Part shown: positions 1 to 5,549 of the stretch, piece by piece
Layout: every line of letters starts with the position of its first letter
Position numbering within the stretch: position 1 is the first letter of the stretch
From: Coxiellaceae bacterium
GTDB taxonomy: Bacteria; Pseudomonadota; Gammaproteobacteria; Coxiellales; Coxiellaceae
Reading direction: 5' to 3'
DNA length: 9,097 nt
Assembly: GCA_014238445.1 (NCBI GenBank)
Contig: JABABC010000011.1
Location: 1-9,097, forward strand
The notes under the pieces: model-generated
Database searches by the model: none
The model's input: the letters and a program-made list of their open reading frames with translations, nothing else
Told to the model about the DNA's origin: nothing
Made by a program: the position numbers and the translations under genes

Positions 1-2
1 AG

Positions 3-89
3 CGTCAGGGTCCAATGGCCGGGCCTGTTCACTACCTTGATGCAAATGGTGGATATGACAATGAATTATCTAAAAAAATAGGGTTATAG
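3..89 (+). other. Short open frame entering from the left edge, unidentified
   Basis: One frame is open from the left edge to a TAG at 87-89, giving 28 residues that end in ELSKKIGL. It shows no resemblance to a serine recombinase N-terminus, although it lies in the same frame as the decayed recombinase that follows. It could be the C-terminus of a gene lying mostly outside the window, or chance reading in degraded DNA. The stretch is too short to assign a function. Confidence 0.2.
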
Positions 90-334
90 TCTTGTTTAAA
101 AGCATTGCGTGAAAGTGATTCGATGGTAGTGTGGAAGTTAGATAGATTAGGGGGAAGTTTACAATACCTTGTGGGCACTGCTCAAAAACTTACAGATAAA
201 AACATTGCCTTAAAAGTTTTAACTGGAAAAGGAGCTAATATCGATATAACCATATCAACTGGCAAGTAAATGTTTGGTGTTTTTCAGCTTTGGCTGCATT
301 TGAAAGAGACTTAATTATTGTGAGAAGTAAATAG
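90..334 (+). pseudogene. Decayed serine recombinase (Tn3 resolvase / DNA invertase family) remnant
   Basis: From 90 the translation reads through ALRESDSMVVWKLDRLGGSL (residues starting near 102). This is the conserved resolvase/invertase block usually seen as 'REGDTLVVWKLDRLGRSL'. It then runs through the 'LTDKNIALKVLTGKGANID' region to a TAA at 267-269, where the family normally has a hydrophobic residue after TGK/TGR. Reading resumes as MFGVF. After a T run at 280-284 that is one base short, it continues in another frame as SALAAFERDLIIVRSK, matching the family's 'ALAEFERDLIRERT' segment, and stops at TAG 332-334. The N-terminal part with the catalytic serine and the C-terminal helix-turn-helix are both missing. 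Intact members cut and rejoin DNA at res or inversion sites. This copy has at least one nonsense change, one single-base deletion and truncation at both ends, so it is dead. It marks a former mobile element beside the transporter gene. Confidence 0.78.
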
Positions 335-379
335 ATTGTTGTAAATGCATTTTGCAAAGAGCTTGCTGGAAAAATAACT

Positions 380-385
380 GGAGAA
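380..385 (+). promoter_or_regulatory. Ribosome binding site of the MFS transporter
   Basis: GGAGAA lies 8 bases before the ATG at 394. It supports that start over the in-frame TTG at 352, which has no comparable site and would add 14 residues, rich in basic residues, that are not expected ahead of the first membrane helix. I saw no convincing promoter upstream. Confidence 0.6.
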
Positions 386-393
386 TAAATAAG

Positions 394-1656
394 ATGCAAA
401 GCACAGCATTAGAGGATTGGAAAATTATTTTACTTTCCGGACTTGGCGGCGCCCTTGAGTTTTATGATTTTGTCGTATTTGCTATATTTGCAATGGTTAT
501 AGGTGAAACATTTTTCCCAAGTTCAAGTTCGTTACTGAGTACGATATCTGCTTTTGGTGCCTTCGGTGCTGGTTATCTGGCTCGTCCTTTAGGGGGGGTT
601 CTGTTCAGCCATTTTGGAGATAAAACGGGAAGGAAAAAATCATTCATACTTTCCATTAGTATGATGGCAGTGGCCACCATACTAATGGGAATACTGCCTG
701 GCGTTGAATCATGGGGTTATATATCTGCGTACATTTTTATAGCCTTACGGTTAGTTCAAGGCCTAGCTATTGGTGGAGAAATACCAGGAGCTATCACTTT
801 TGTACAAGAGCATATAGCTAAAAAACCTGGCTTAGCCTGTGGGGTTATATTTTTATTTATTAATTCAGGAATATTGCTGGGTGATATTGTTAGAGCAGTG
901 CTTACTAATTTTATGACCGTAGATTACGCATGGCGTATTGCTTTTATTATTGGCGGTTTTTTAGCTGTTATAAGTTATTTTTTGCGAACAAAACTATCTG
1001 AATCTCCGGAATTTGAAAAAACATTAGAAAAGCATAACGTTCCCTTATTCTCACTTTTCAAGTTACATCCCAGAAACTTATTAGCCTCTACTTTTATCGT
1101 TGCAGCTCAAGCAATGCTCGTTAGCGTATTTTTTCTATATATTGTTGCTTATATGAAGATAGCAGGAAATGTTAGCGCCCAAAGTATTTCATACTACACC
1201 CTTGTTAACGTAGCAATATTCTCACTAGCCTGTGGCGTGTTTGGTTGGATATCTGATTATTTCAATAAAAAATATTTACTTATTATTGCTATTACTCTTT
1301 TGGGATTTTGCTCATTCCTGCTTTGCAGCAGCATAATAAACAAACAGTATATTTTAGAGGCCTACATACTTTGCTCTTTACTTGGCGGTATGTATGCCGG
1401 CATTTTTAGCGCGTACATTGCAAGTTTATTTTCCACATCAGTTAAATTTAGCGGTATAGCGGTAAGTTATAATGTCGGGTTTGCAATTTTCGGAGGGCTT
1501 TCACCAGTTGTGATGACTTATTTTATACACAGTTACAATAACCTGTATACACCTGCTATAGCCATGGTTATAGCTGCTATTATAGCACTTATTGGCCTAA
1601 CTATTTCCAAACCTTTTTCTCGTGTTTCTCTAGAAGTTAAAGATATGAAAGCCTGA
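394..1656 (+). CDS. MFS transporter, metabolite:H+ symporter (ProP-like) family
   Basis: This is a 420-residue inner-membrane protein, the usual length for the metabolite:H+ symporter branch of the major facilitator superfamily (ProP, KgtP, ShiA relatives), with hydrophobic stretches consistent with 12 helices. Family marks in order: GALEFYDFVVF in helix 1 (residues 19-29); the helix 2-3 loop GDKTGRKK (75-82), matching the MFS GxxxDxxGRK motif; LRLVQGLAIGGEIPGA in helix 4 (118-133), the family's 'RLxQGxxxGGE' signature; and LSESPEFEK after helix 6 (201-209), also typical. It should import a small osmolyte, carboxylate or amino acid with protons, but the substrate cannot be read from sequence. 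The start is set by GGAGAA upstream. It stands alone: a dead recombinase lies to the left and a convergent operon to the right. Legionellales rely on many such carriers to take up host metabolites, so a nutritional role is an inference. Confidence 0.9.
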   Translation: MQSTALEDWKIILLSGLGGALEFYDFVVFAIFAMVIGETFFPSSSSLLSTISAFGAFGAGYLARPLGGVLFSHFGDKTGRKKSFILSISMMAVATILMGILPGVESWGYISAYIFIALRLVQGLAIGGEIPGAITFVQEHIAKKPGLACGVIFLFINSGILLGDIVRAVLTNFMTVDYAWRIAFIIGGFLAVISYFLRTKLSESPEFEKTLEKHNVPLFSLFKLHPRNLLASTFIVAAQAMLVSVFFLYIVAYMKIAGNVSAQSISYYTLVNVAIFSLACGVFGWISDYFNKKYLLIIAITLLGFCSFLLCSSIINKQYILEAYILCSLLGGMYAGIFSAYIASLFSTSVKFSGIAVSYNVGFAIFGGLSPVVMTYFIHSYNNLYTPAIAMVIAAIIALIGLTISKPFSRVSLEVKDMKA

Positions 1657-1749
1657 TTAATTCCTTAATGTCCTATTCTGCACGTATCCGGGCTTAATCC
1701 TACGAGGCTCACTCTACTCTGTCCGACTCACACCTCAATACACCACAGC

Positions 1750-1775
1750 TAAACGTCACTTTAAAGTGACGTTTA
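1750..1775. terminator. Perfect 26-bp palindrome, likely bidirectional terminator
   Basis: TAAACGTCACTTT is followed at once by its exact reverse complement, centred between 1762 and 1763. As RNA it gives a hairpin with a stem through AAACGTCAC and a small TTTAAA loop on either strand. It sits between the convergent ends of the transporter (stop at 1656) and yggX (stop at 1813), where a shared terminator is expected. The T tail is short on both strands (GTTTA), so efficiency is uncertain. A dyad-symmetric protein site is the alternative. Nothing else is visible in 1657-1812. Confidence 0.6.
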
Positions 1776-1812
1776 ATACGCTATTTTGAAAAAGGATTTA
1801 GCCTGGCTTAGG

Positions 1813-2088
1813 TTACTTGGCATCGTCGTCTTGATAGCCTGGTGGTTTATTACTTCCACCACCAAACAAAAACTTTTCCATTTCTTCTAGTAAGAACGTT
1901 TTAGATTTGGGGTCTAATAGACTGAGTCGATATTCATTAATTAACATCGTTTGATGAGTGAGCCAGGCATCCCATGCTTTTTGTGAAATAGCATTGAAGA
2001 TGCGTTCTCCTACTTCGCTTGGGTAGGGCGCTGAGTCCAGGCCTTCTAATTCTTGCTGTAGCTTTTGACAAAAAACTAAACGTGTCAT
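1813..2088 (-). CDS. yggX: YggX family Fe(2+)-trafficking protein
   Basis: This is a 91-residue cytoplasmic protein, the normal family length. It carries the family's landmarks: FCQKLQQELEGLD near the N-terminus with the conserved Cys7, YPSEVGERIFNAISQKAWDAW in the middle, QTMLINEYRL, and the EEMEKFLFGG segment near the C-terminus. In enterobacteria YggX protects Fe-S proteins from oxidants and has been linked to labile iron handling. Its ATG overlaps the mutY stop codon (ATGA), which implies coupled translation, and GAGG sits 7 bases ahead of the ATG inside mutY. The mutY-yggX pairing is conserved in gammaproteobacteria and makes sense, because MutY carries a [4Fe-4S] cluster and repairs oxidative damage. 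The C-terminal tail ends in acidic residues (QDDDAK). Confidence 0.95.
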   Translation of the reverse strand: MTRLVFCQKLQQELEGLDSAPYPSEVGERIFNAISQKAWDAWLTHQTMLINEYRLSLLDPKSKTFLLEEMEKFLFGGGSNKPPGYQDDDAK

Positions 2089-3143
2089 GTAATTACCTCT
2101 TTATGTTGTTGGAGTAAGCGGGCGGTCGGTTTTGCAATGCCGCCCGGTAAAGCTGTGCCGTAGGTATACCAAATTCGCTGTGAATCGTCCAGCTTCCTAC
2201 CAGGTAATGGTATGACTCGAACAACTACAGGATTAATAAATAAATCGTAATGACTGAATACATGCTTAAAACGGGGCAATTGATCTTGATTGAGGTGCTC
2301 TAATCCATACGTAACCTGGCAGTATTCTTCCAGATTGTGGATATCGACTTTTTCTGGAAAACACCATAAGCCACCCCAAATGCCTGTGTCAGGTCTTTTT
2401 TCCAACAAGAGACCCTTGTCGCTTTCTAGCATCAAGAGATGTATGTGTTCTTGACGACGTATTTTAGCGCGCGGTTTTCGCCCTGGGTAGCGATCCATCT
2501 CTCCTAATTTGTAGGCTTGGCAGGTTGTGTGGACAGGGCACTGTGTGCAAAGTGGCTGCTTGCGCGTACAGAGTGTTGCGCCCATATCCATCATCGCTTG
2601 ATTGTAGTGGTGTGTGGACTCGCTAGGCGTTAGAGACTCACTCACAGCCCAAAGTTGATTTAAGGTTTCTGTGCGACCTGGCCAACCAGTAATCGCATGA
2701 TGGCGTGCTAAAACTCGTTTAACATTACCATCTAGAATAGGTGCTGGTATCTGCATGGATAATGATAAAATGGCACCCGCTGTTGATCGGCCAATGCCAG
2801 GTAAGGCCATCAGTCCGTCTAAATCACGCGGAAAACGACCGCGATGCTCTTTATGAATGATCTGAGCTGTTTTATGTAAGTTGCGTGCTCGGCTGTAATA
2901 CCCCAAGCCTGACCACTGGAGCATGACAGCATCTTGATCAGCAAGGGCTAATGATTTTATTGAGGGAAAGCGCTTCATGAAGGCTTGATAATATGGGATA
3001 ACGGTATTGACTTGTGTCTGTTGAAGCATGATTTCAGACACGTACACACGATAAGGGGACAAGCGTTGCTGCCAAGGCAGGGTTGTTCGACCATGCTGGT
3101 GGTACCAGTTAATGATGCGTTGACTAAAGCTCGATATTGTCAT
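2085..3143 (-). CDS. mutY: A/G-specific adenine DNA glycosylase MutY
   Basis: MutY removes adenine mispaired with 8-oxoguanine, preventing G:C to T:A transversions. The 352-residue product has the E. coli length, and every key residue is visible. Glu37 in VSEIMLQQTQV is catalytic. The helix-hairpin-helix is LPGIGRSTAGA (114-124). Asp138 in ILDGNVKRVLAR is the catalytic aspartate. The [4Fe-4S] cysteines are 192, 199, 202 and 208, spaced C-X6-C-X2-C-X5-C. The C-terminal NUDIX-like domain (about 232-345) reads 8-oxoG and contains the FSH motif at 296-298 and GIWGGLWCFPE around 254-264. It is the first gene of a two-gene operon, and its TGA overlaps the yggX ATG. It is divergent from trmB, with 96 bases between the starts. 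The ATG at 3143 gives the expected N-terminus but has no strong Shine-Dalgarno sequence. Confidence 0.97.
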   Translation of the reverse strand: MTISSFSQRIINWYHQHGRTTLPWQQRLSPYRVYVSEIMLQQTQVNTVIPYYQAFMKRFPSIKSLALADQDAVMLQWSGLGYYSRARNLHKTAQIIHKEHRGRFPRDLDGLMALPGIGRSTAGAILSLSMQIPAPILDGNVKRVLARHHAITGWPGRTETLNQLWAVSESLTPSESTHHYNQAMMDMGATLCTRKQPLCTQCPVHTTCQAYKLGEMDRYPGRKPRAKIRRQEHIHLLMLESDKGLLLEKRPDTGIWGGLWCFPEKVDIHNLEEYCQVTYGLEHLNQDQLPRFKHVFSHYDLFINPVVVRVIPLPGRKLDDSQRIWYTYGTALPGGIAKPTARLLQQHKEVIT

Positions 3144-3172
3144 GAATGTGGTCTCATTAGTCAGCAGAAGAC

Positions 3173-3199
3173 TTGCGTTAAATTGGGCTTGTTGATAAT
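3173..3199 (+). promoter_or_regulatory. Possible trmB promoter in the mutY-trmB divergent gap
   Basis: TTGCGT (3173-3178) and GATAAT (3194-3199) resemble sigma70 boxes but are separated by only 15 bases, shorter than optimal. They lie about 40 bases before the trmB ATG. No clear matching promoter for mutY was found on the other strand. Confidence 0.3.
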
Positions 3200-3239
3200 G
3201 TGCTCACCTCTTTTAAACGGCCCTGAGTATTACTTATCC

Positions 3240-3953
3240 ATGACTATTTCGCAATCATCCCGACGTCCTATTCGTAGCTTTGTGATTCGTGCTAGTCGTA
3301 TAACGCAACGTCAACGTCAGGCGATATCGCAATACTGGTCAGAATATGGCATAGACTTAACCGATGATCTCAAAGATATCTCGGCTTGCTTTAAACGAGC
3401 TGCTCCCACTGTGTTGGAGATTGGTTTTGGTATGGGTGATTCTCTCGTCAATCTAGCTGCCTCGAGATCTGATATTAATTTTATTGGTATTGAGGTCCAT
3501 CCTCCTGGTGTAGGCGCTTGTGTCGCATCCGCTGCTGAGATGGGGCTCACGAATTTGAGAGTGATCAAGAGCGATGCCATTGAGGTGCTGACAAAACACG
3601 CGGCCAACCAGTCGTTAGCTCAAGTGCAGATTTTATTTCCTGACCCATGGCATAAGAAAAAACATCACAAGCGCCGTCTTATTCAGCCTAGTTTGTTAAG
3701 CTTATTGGCAAAAAAGATGGTTTCAAAAGGGGGCTTAAGGATAGCAACCGACTGGGCGCCTTACGCTGAACATATTGAGCAGGTACTTGGGGGGTCGACT
3801 TTATTTAAGAAAAGGGCAATCTCTTCATTAGGGTGCGACGTGGATCCGCGTATGAGCGAAACTAAATTTGAAACACGAGGTAAGCGATTGGGGCACACCA
3901 TTGTGGATTTTTGGTATGAATCTAACGCTGAGGAATTATTACGTCACCATTGA
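3240..3953 (+). CDS. trmB: tRNA (guanine46-N7)-methyltransferase TrmB
   Basis: TrmB places the m7G46 modification in the variable loop of many tRNAs, using S-adenosylmethionine. The 237-residue product matches the roughly 239 of E. coli. The SAM-binding motif I is VLEIGFGMGDSLV (58-70), followed by FIGIEVHPPGVGACV (81-95) ending strand 2, and IKSDAIEVL (109-117). The family's hallmark LFPDPWHKKKHHKRRL is at 132-147. A C-terminal substrate segment TKFETRGKRLGHTIVDFWY (208-226) matches the 'TxFExRGxxLGHxVxDL' signature. The frame is open back to 2985, but that extension is antisense to mutY and resembles nothing in the family, so the ATG at 3240 is chosen. The ribosome site ahead of it is weak (CTGAG). 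In E. coli trmB lies in the same orientation and just upstream of mutY-relative genes; here it is divergent from mutY. Confidence 0.96.
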   Translation: MTISQSSRRPIRSFVIRASRITQRQRQAISQYWSEYGIDLTDDLKDISACFKRAAPTVLEIGFGMGDSLVNLAASRSDINFIGIEVHPPGVGACVASAAEMGLTNLRVIKSDAIEVLTKHAANQSLAQVQILFPDPWHKKKHHKRRLIQPSLLSLLAKKMVSKGGLRIATDWAPYAEHIEQVLGGSTLFKKRAISSLGCDVDPRMSETKFETRGKRLGHTIVDFWYESNAEELLRHH

Positions 3954-3978
3954 GGTTTTCCTGAAATCCCGTTAGACT
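3950..3978 (+). promoter_or_regulatory. Possible promoter of the RRM gene
   Basis: TTGAGG (3950-3955) and TAGACT (3973-3978) are 17 bases apart, the ideal sigma70 spacing, with partial matches to both boxes. They overlap the trmB stop codon and lie 47 bases before the RRM ATG. Read-through from trmB is the alternative. Confidence 0.35.
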
Positions 3979-4025
3979 CCGAGCTTTATTATTATTCGCC
4001 ATATTATTAACAGTAGAGACTTATT

Positions 4026-4391
4026 ATGACATCAACTTTATGGATTGCGTTAATTGCGATAGCCCTTATTCTTCTGATTACCCTCATCATCGTCCGGAAA
4101 AAACGATGTTCCGTTGGTTCCAATGACGGAGTCGATGCCGATAGCATACAGCTTTATGTGGGTAACCTCTCTTATTCATTGCGCGATCACCAATTAAAAA
4201 AAGTATTCAGTGAGTTTGGCGAAGTGGCTTCGGTGAGGATTATTAATCACCCACAATCCCGTCGCTCTAAAGGTTTTGGATTTGTGACATTCGAATCGCC
4301 TAAGTCGATTAAAAAGGCATTAAAAATGCACGGGAAGGAGCTCAATGGCCGTAGTTTAGTAGTTCGCGTTGCAAACCCAAGACAGTCATAA
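4026..4391 (+). CDS. Membrane-anchored single-RRM RNA-binding protein
   Basis: The 121-residue protein has two parts. Residues 4-23 (TLWIALIAIALILLITLIIV) form one hydrophobic helix followed at once by RKKR, which predicts an N-in/C-in or N-out/C-in anchor with the rest in the cytoplasm by the positive-inside rule. After a polar linker (28-40) comes one complete RNA recognition motif: RNP2 is LYVGNL (43-48), RNP1 is KGFGFVTF (82-89), and the final strand is LNGRSLVVRVANPR (106-119). The RNP aromatic residues Tyr44, Phe84 and Phe86 that stack on RNA bases are present. Bacterial single-RRM proteins (cyanobacterial Rbp type and others) are usually soluble, so the anchor is the notable part. No RNA target is known. 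It lies between trmB and the structured RNA at 4464-4623 on the same strand, a tempting but unproven link. Confidence 0.85.
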   Translation: MTSTLWIALIAIALILLITLIIVRKKRCSVGSNDGVDADSIQLYVGNLSYSLRDHQLKKVFSEFGEVASVRIINHPQSRRSKGFGFVTFESPKSIKKALKMHGKELNGRSLVVRVANPRQS

Positions 4392-4427
4392 AAATCAAAT
4401 AGATAACTAACAATACTCACTCTTGAC

Positions 4428-4455
4428 TTGAAATATTAAAAATTTCAGCTATAGT
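4428..4455 (+). promoter_or_regulatory. Strong sigma70-type promoter of the structured RNA
   Basis: TTGAAA (4428-4433), a 16-base spacer and TATAGT (4450-4455) make a near-consensus promoter. The predicted start falls about 4462-4464, exactly where the 5' strand of the long closing stem of the RNA begins. That agreement supports both calls. Confidence 0.65.
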
Positions 4456-4463
4456 TAATGTAT

Positions 4464-4623
4464 AGGCTTTCTTTAGATTGGCGTTCCTAGGCCAACATTA
4501 AAAAATAGGTAAGCCTTTTGTGAGCGTGGTGTGAATCTTTATATAAATCAGATACCTAAAGCGCTTCTGTGGCTATCCACTTTATACTCAAAGACCTAGC
4601 GAGCGTCAATCTAAAGAGGGCCT
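4464..4623 (+). ncRNA. ssrS: Structured non-coding RNA, probable 6S RNA
   Basis: 6S RNA binds the sigma70 RNA polymerase holoenzyme by imitating an open promoter and tunes transcription in stationary phase. Here 4464-4486 pairs with 4601-4623 without a mismatch (23 pairs, four of them G-U). After one bulged C (4600), 4487-4491 pairs with 4595-4599, making a 28-bp closing stem. Next comes an internal bubble with 20 bases on each side (4492-4511 and 4575-4594). An inner arm follows, with AGCC 4512-4515 / GGCT 4571-4574, AGCG 4523-4526 / CGCT 4562-4565, and GGTGT 4528-4532 / ATACC 4552-4556. A rod with a large central bubble and a terminal arm is the 6S architecture, and about 160 bases is somewhat shorter than the 184 of E. 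coli. A near-consensus promoter starts it. The primary sequence was not matched to a 6S profile, so another structured sRNA is possible. SRP RNA and tmRNA are not supported. Confidence 0.62.
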
Positions 4624-4648
4624 CCCTTACGAGTTGATCAAAAAATAT

Positions 4649-4667
4649 ACAAATAGTTTGTTTTTTT
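4649..4667 (+). terminator. Weak hairpin plus T7 tract after the structured RNA
   Basis: ACAAA (4649-4653) can pair with TTTGT (4657-4661) across a TAG loop, leading directly into seven Ts (4661-4667). The stem is short and AT-rich, but the T run is good and it stands 26 bases after the end of the RNA's closing stem, where a primary transcript would end before trimming. The rest of the gap up to 4730 shows only a possible -10 box TATTAT (4692-4697) without a matching -35. Confidence 0.45.
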
Positions 4668-4730
4668 AATAGTCTCTTAATGTTGTGCTGCTATTATGGT
4701 GACTTCTTCAACAAACAAGCATAACAATCA

Positions 4731-5411
4731 ATGACTTATAGAAAACTCTTAATGCCATTTGCTATTTACGCTTCACTCTTAATTAGTGGTCTTGTTAGTC
4801 CAGCTGCTCAAGCTAGTACGACTCATATTTCTAAGTCTACTATCTTAAAAGAGGCTTCTGATCTAAAACCACAAGTCCTATCATTAGCGCTCAAAGCTTA
4901 TGCCAATGCTGAAAAACGTGGTGTTGGTTTTAATAAGCATTTTTTAACGGTGATTGATTATTCCATGCCTTCAGCAAAGAAGCGCCTTTGGGTGATCGAC
5001 TTAAGTCGCAGTCATGTCGTGATGCACTTACTCGTTGCTCAAGGCAAAAACACAGGCTGGAAGGATGCAACAAAATTTTCTAATACCCCTCAAAGCCGAG
5101 AAACTAGCCTAGGATTATTTGAAACGGAGCAAACTTATTCAGGACATAATGGTTATTCGTTACGACTGAAGGGCCTGGACCAAGGGTATAATAATAATGC
5201 GGAGTCACGTGCCATTGTGGTTCACGGCGCACCCTATGTGAGTAAGGCCTTTGCTAAGCAATATGATCGAGTGGGTAACAGTTGGGGCTGCCCTGCTGTC
5301 GACAAAAAATACTCAACACAGCTGATTAATACGATTAAGGGTGGTACTTTAATGTTTGCATATTACCCTGACCCTTCTTTCCTATCCCACTCTATTTATT
5401 TACAGGCCTAA
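4731..5411 (+). CDS. Exported murein L,D-transpeptidase, YkuD_2-type catalytic domain
   Basis: The 226-residue product begins with a signal peptide: YRK, a hydrophobic stretch from about residue 6 to 24, then AQA at 26-28 with likely cleavage before Ser29. The mature protein belongs to the 'murein L,D-transpeptidase catalytic domain' group. IVVHGAPYVS (162-171) provides the active-site His165, and GNSWGCPAVD (182-191) provides the nucleophile Cys187 within the family's S-x-G-C-P motif. Such enzymes make 3-3 cross-links or attach proteins to the meso-diaminopimelate of peptidoglycan stems in the periplasm. The chosen ATG gives a proper signal peptide but has no recognisable Shine-Dalgarno sequence ahead of it (ATAACAATCA), so translation may be weak or start in an unusual way. 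It is followed after 138 bases by a second, distantly related transpeptidase. No peptidoglycan-binding domain is present. Confidence 0.9.
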   Translation: MTYRKLLMPFAIYASLLISGLVSPAAQASTTHISKSTILKEASDLKPQVLSLALKAYANAEKRGVGFNKHFLTVIDYSMPSAKKRLWVIDLSRSHVVMHLLVAQGKNTGWKDATKFSNTPQSRETSLGLFETEQTYSGHNGYSLRLKGLDQGYNNNAESRAIVVHGAPYVSKAFAKQYDRVGNSWGCPAVDKKYSTQLINTIKGGTLMFAYYPDPSFLSHSIYLQA

Positions 5412-5432
5412 CCCCCTGTTGTAACTAATAAA

Positions 5433-5457
5433 AGGTGAAAATTATCTATTTTCACCT
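5433..5457. terminator. Perfect 10-bp inverted repeat between the two transpeptidase genes
   Basis: AGGTGAAAAT (5433-5442) pairs perfectly with ATTTTCACCT (5448-5457) across a 5-base loop. It starts 22 bases after the stop of the first transpeptidase. On the plus strand no T tract follows (CCTCT), whereas on the minus strand the stem runs into TTTTATTA. It is therefore an odd terminator for the gene it follows. An operator for the next gene, whose -10 box lies 21 bases downstream, is an equally good reading. Confidence 0.45.
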
Positions 5458-5478
5458 CCTCTCTGCGAAAAAATCACC

Positions 5479-5484
5479 TATAAT
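5479..5484 (+). promoter_or_regulatory. Consensus -10 box of the second transpeptidase
   Basis: TATAAT is a perfect -10 hexamer, but no acceptable -35 lies 16-18 bases upstream. The nearest candidate, TTCACC (5451-5456), is 22 bases away and sits inside the inverted repeat. If used, it would give a leader of about 59 bases and may need an activator. Confidence 0.4.
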
Positions 5485-5535
5485 GACACTATATTGGTCT
5501 ATATTTGTCCGATTGCAGGTTTGAAAAGGAATACA

Positions 5536-5545
5536 AGGGGAGGGG
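5536..5545 (+). promoter_or_regulatory. Ribosome binding site of the second transpeptidase
   Basis: AGGGGAGGGG ends 4 bases before the ATG at 5550. It supports that start over the in-frame TTG at 5505, which would put 15 charged residues ahead of the signal peptide. Confidence 0.65.
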
Positions 5546-5549
5546 AATT

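Noticed and set aside
2985..3239. N-terminal extension of the trmB frame, 85 residues
   Set aside because: It runs antisense through the start of mutY, resembles nothing in the TrmB family, and the ATG at 3240 gives the normal family length.
3317..3607. 96-residue open frame on the minus strand
   Set aside because: It lies wholly inside trmB on the opposite strand and shows no domain or ribosome site.
4423..4455. TTGACT at 4423-4428 as the -35 box for the structured RNA
   Set aside because: Spacing to TATAGT is 21 bases. The adjacent TTGAAA at 4428-4433 gives a normal 16-base spacer.
4464..4623. Structured RNA as SRP 4.5S RNA, tmRNA or a riboswitch
   Set aside because: No SRP GGAAG/AGCA loop motif, no tRNA-like ends, and the RNA has its own promoter and end 107 bases before the next gene, unlike a leader switch.
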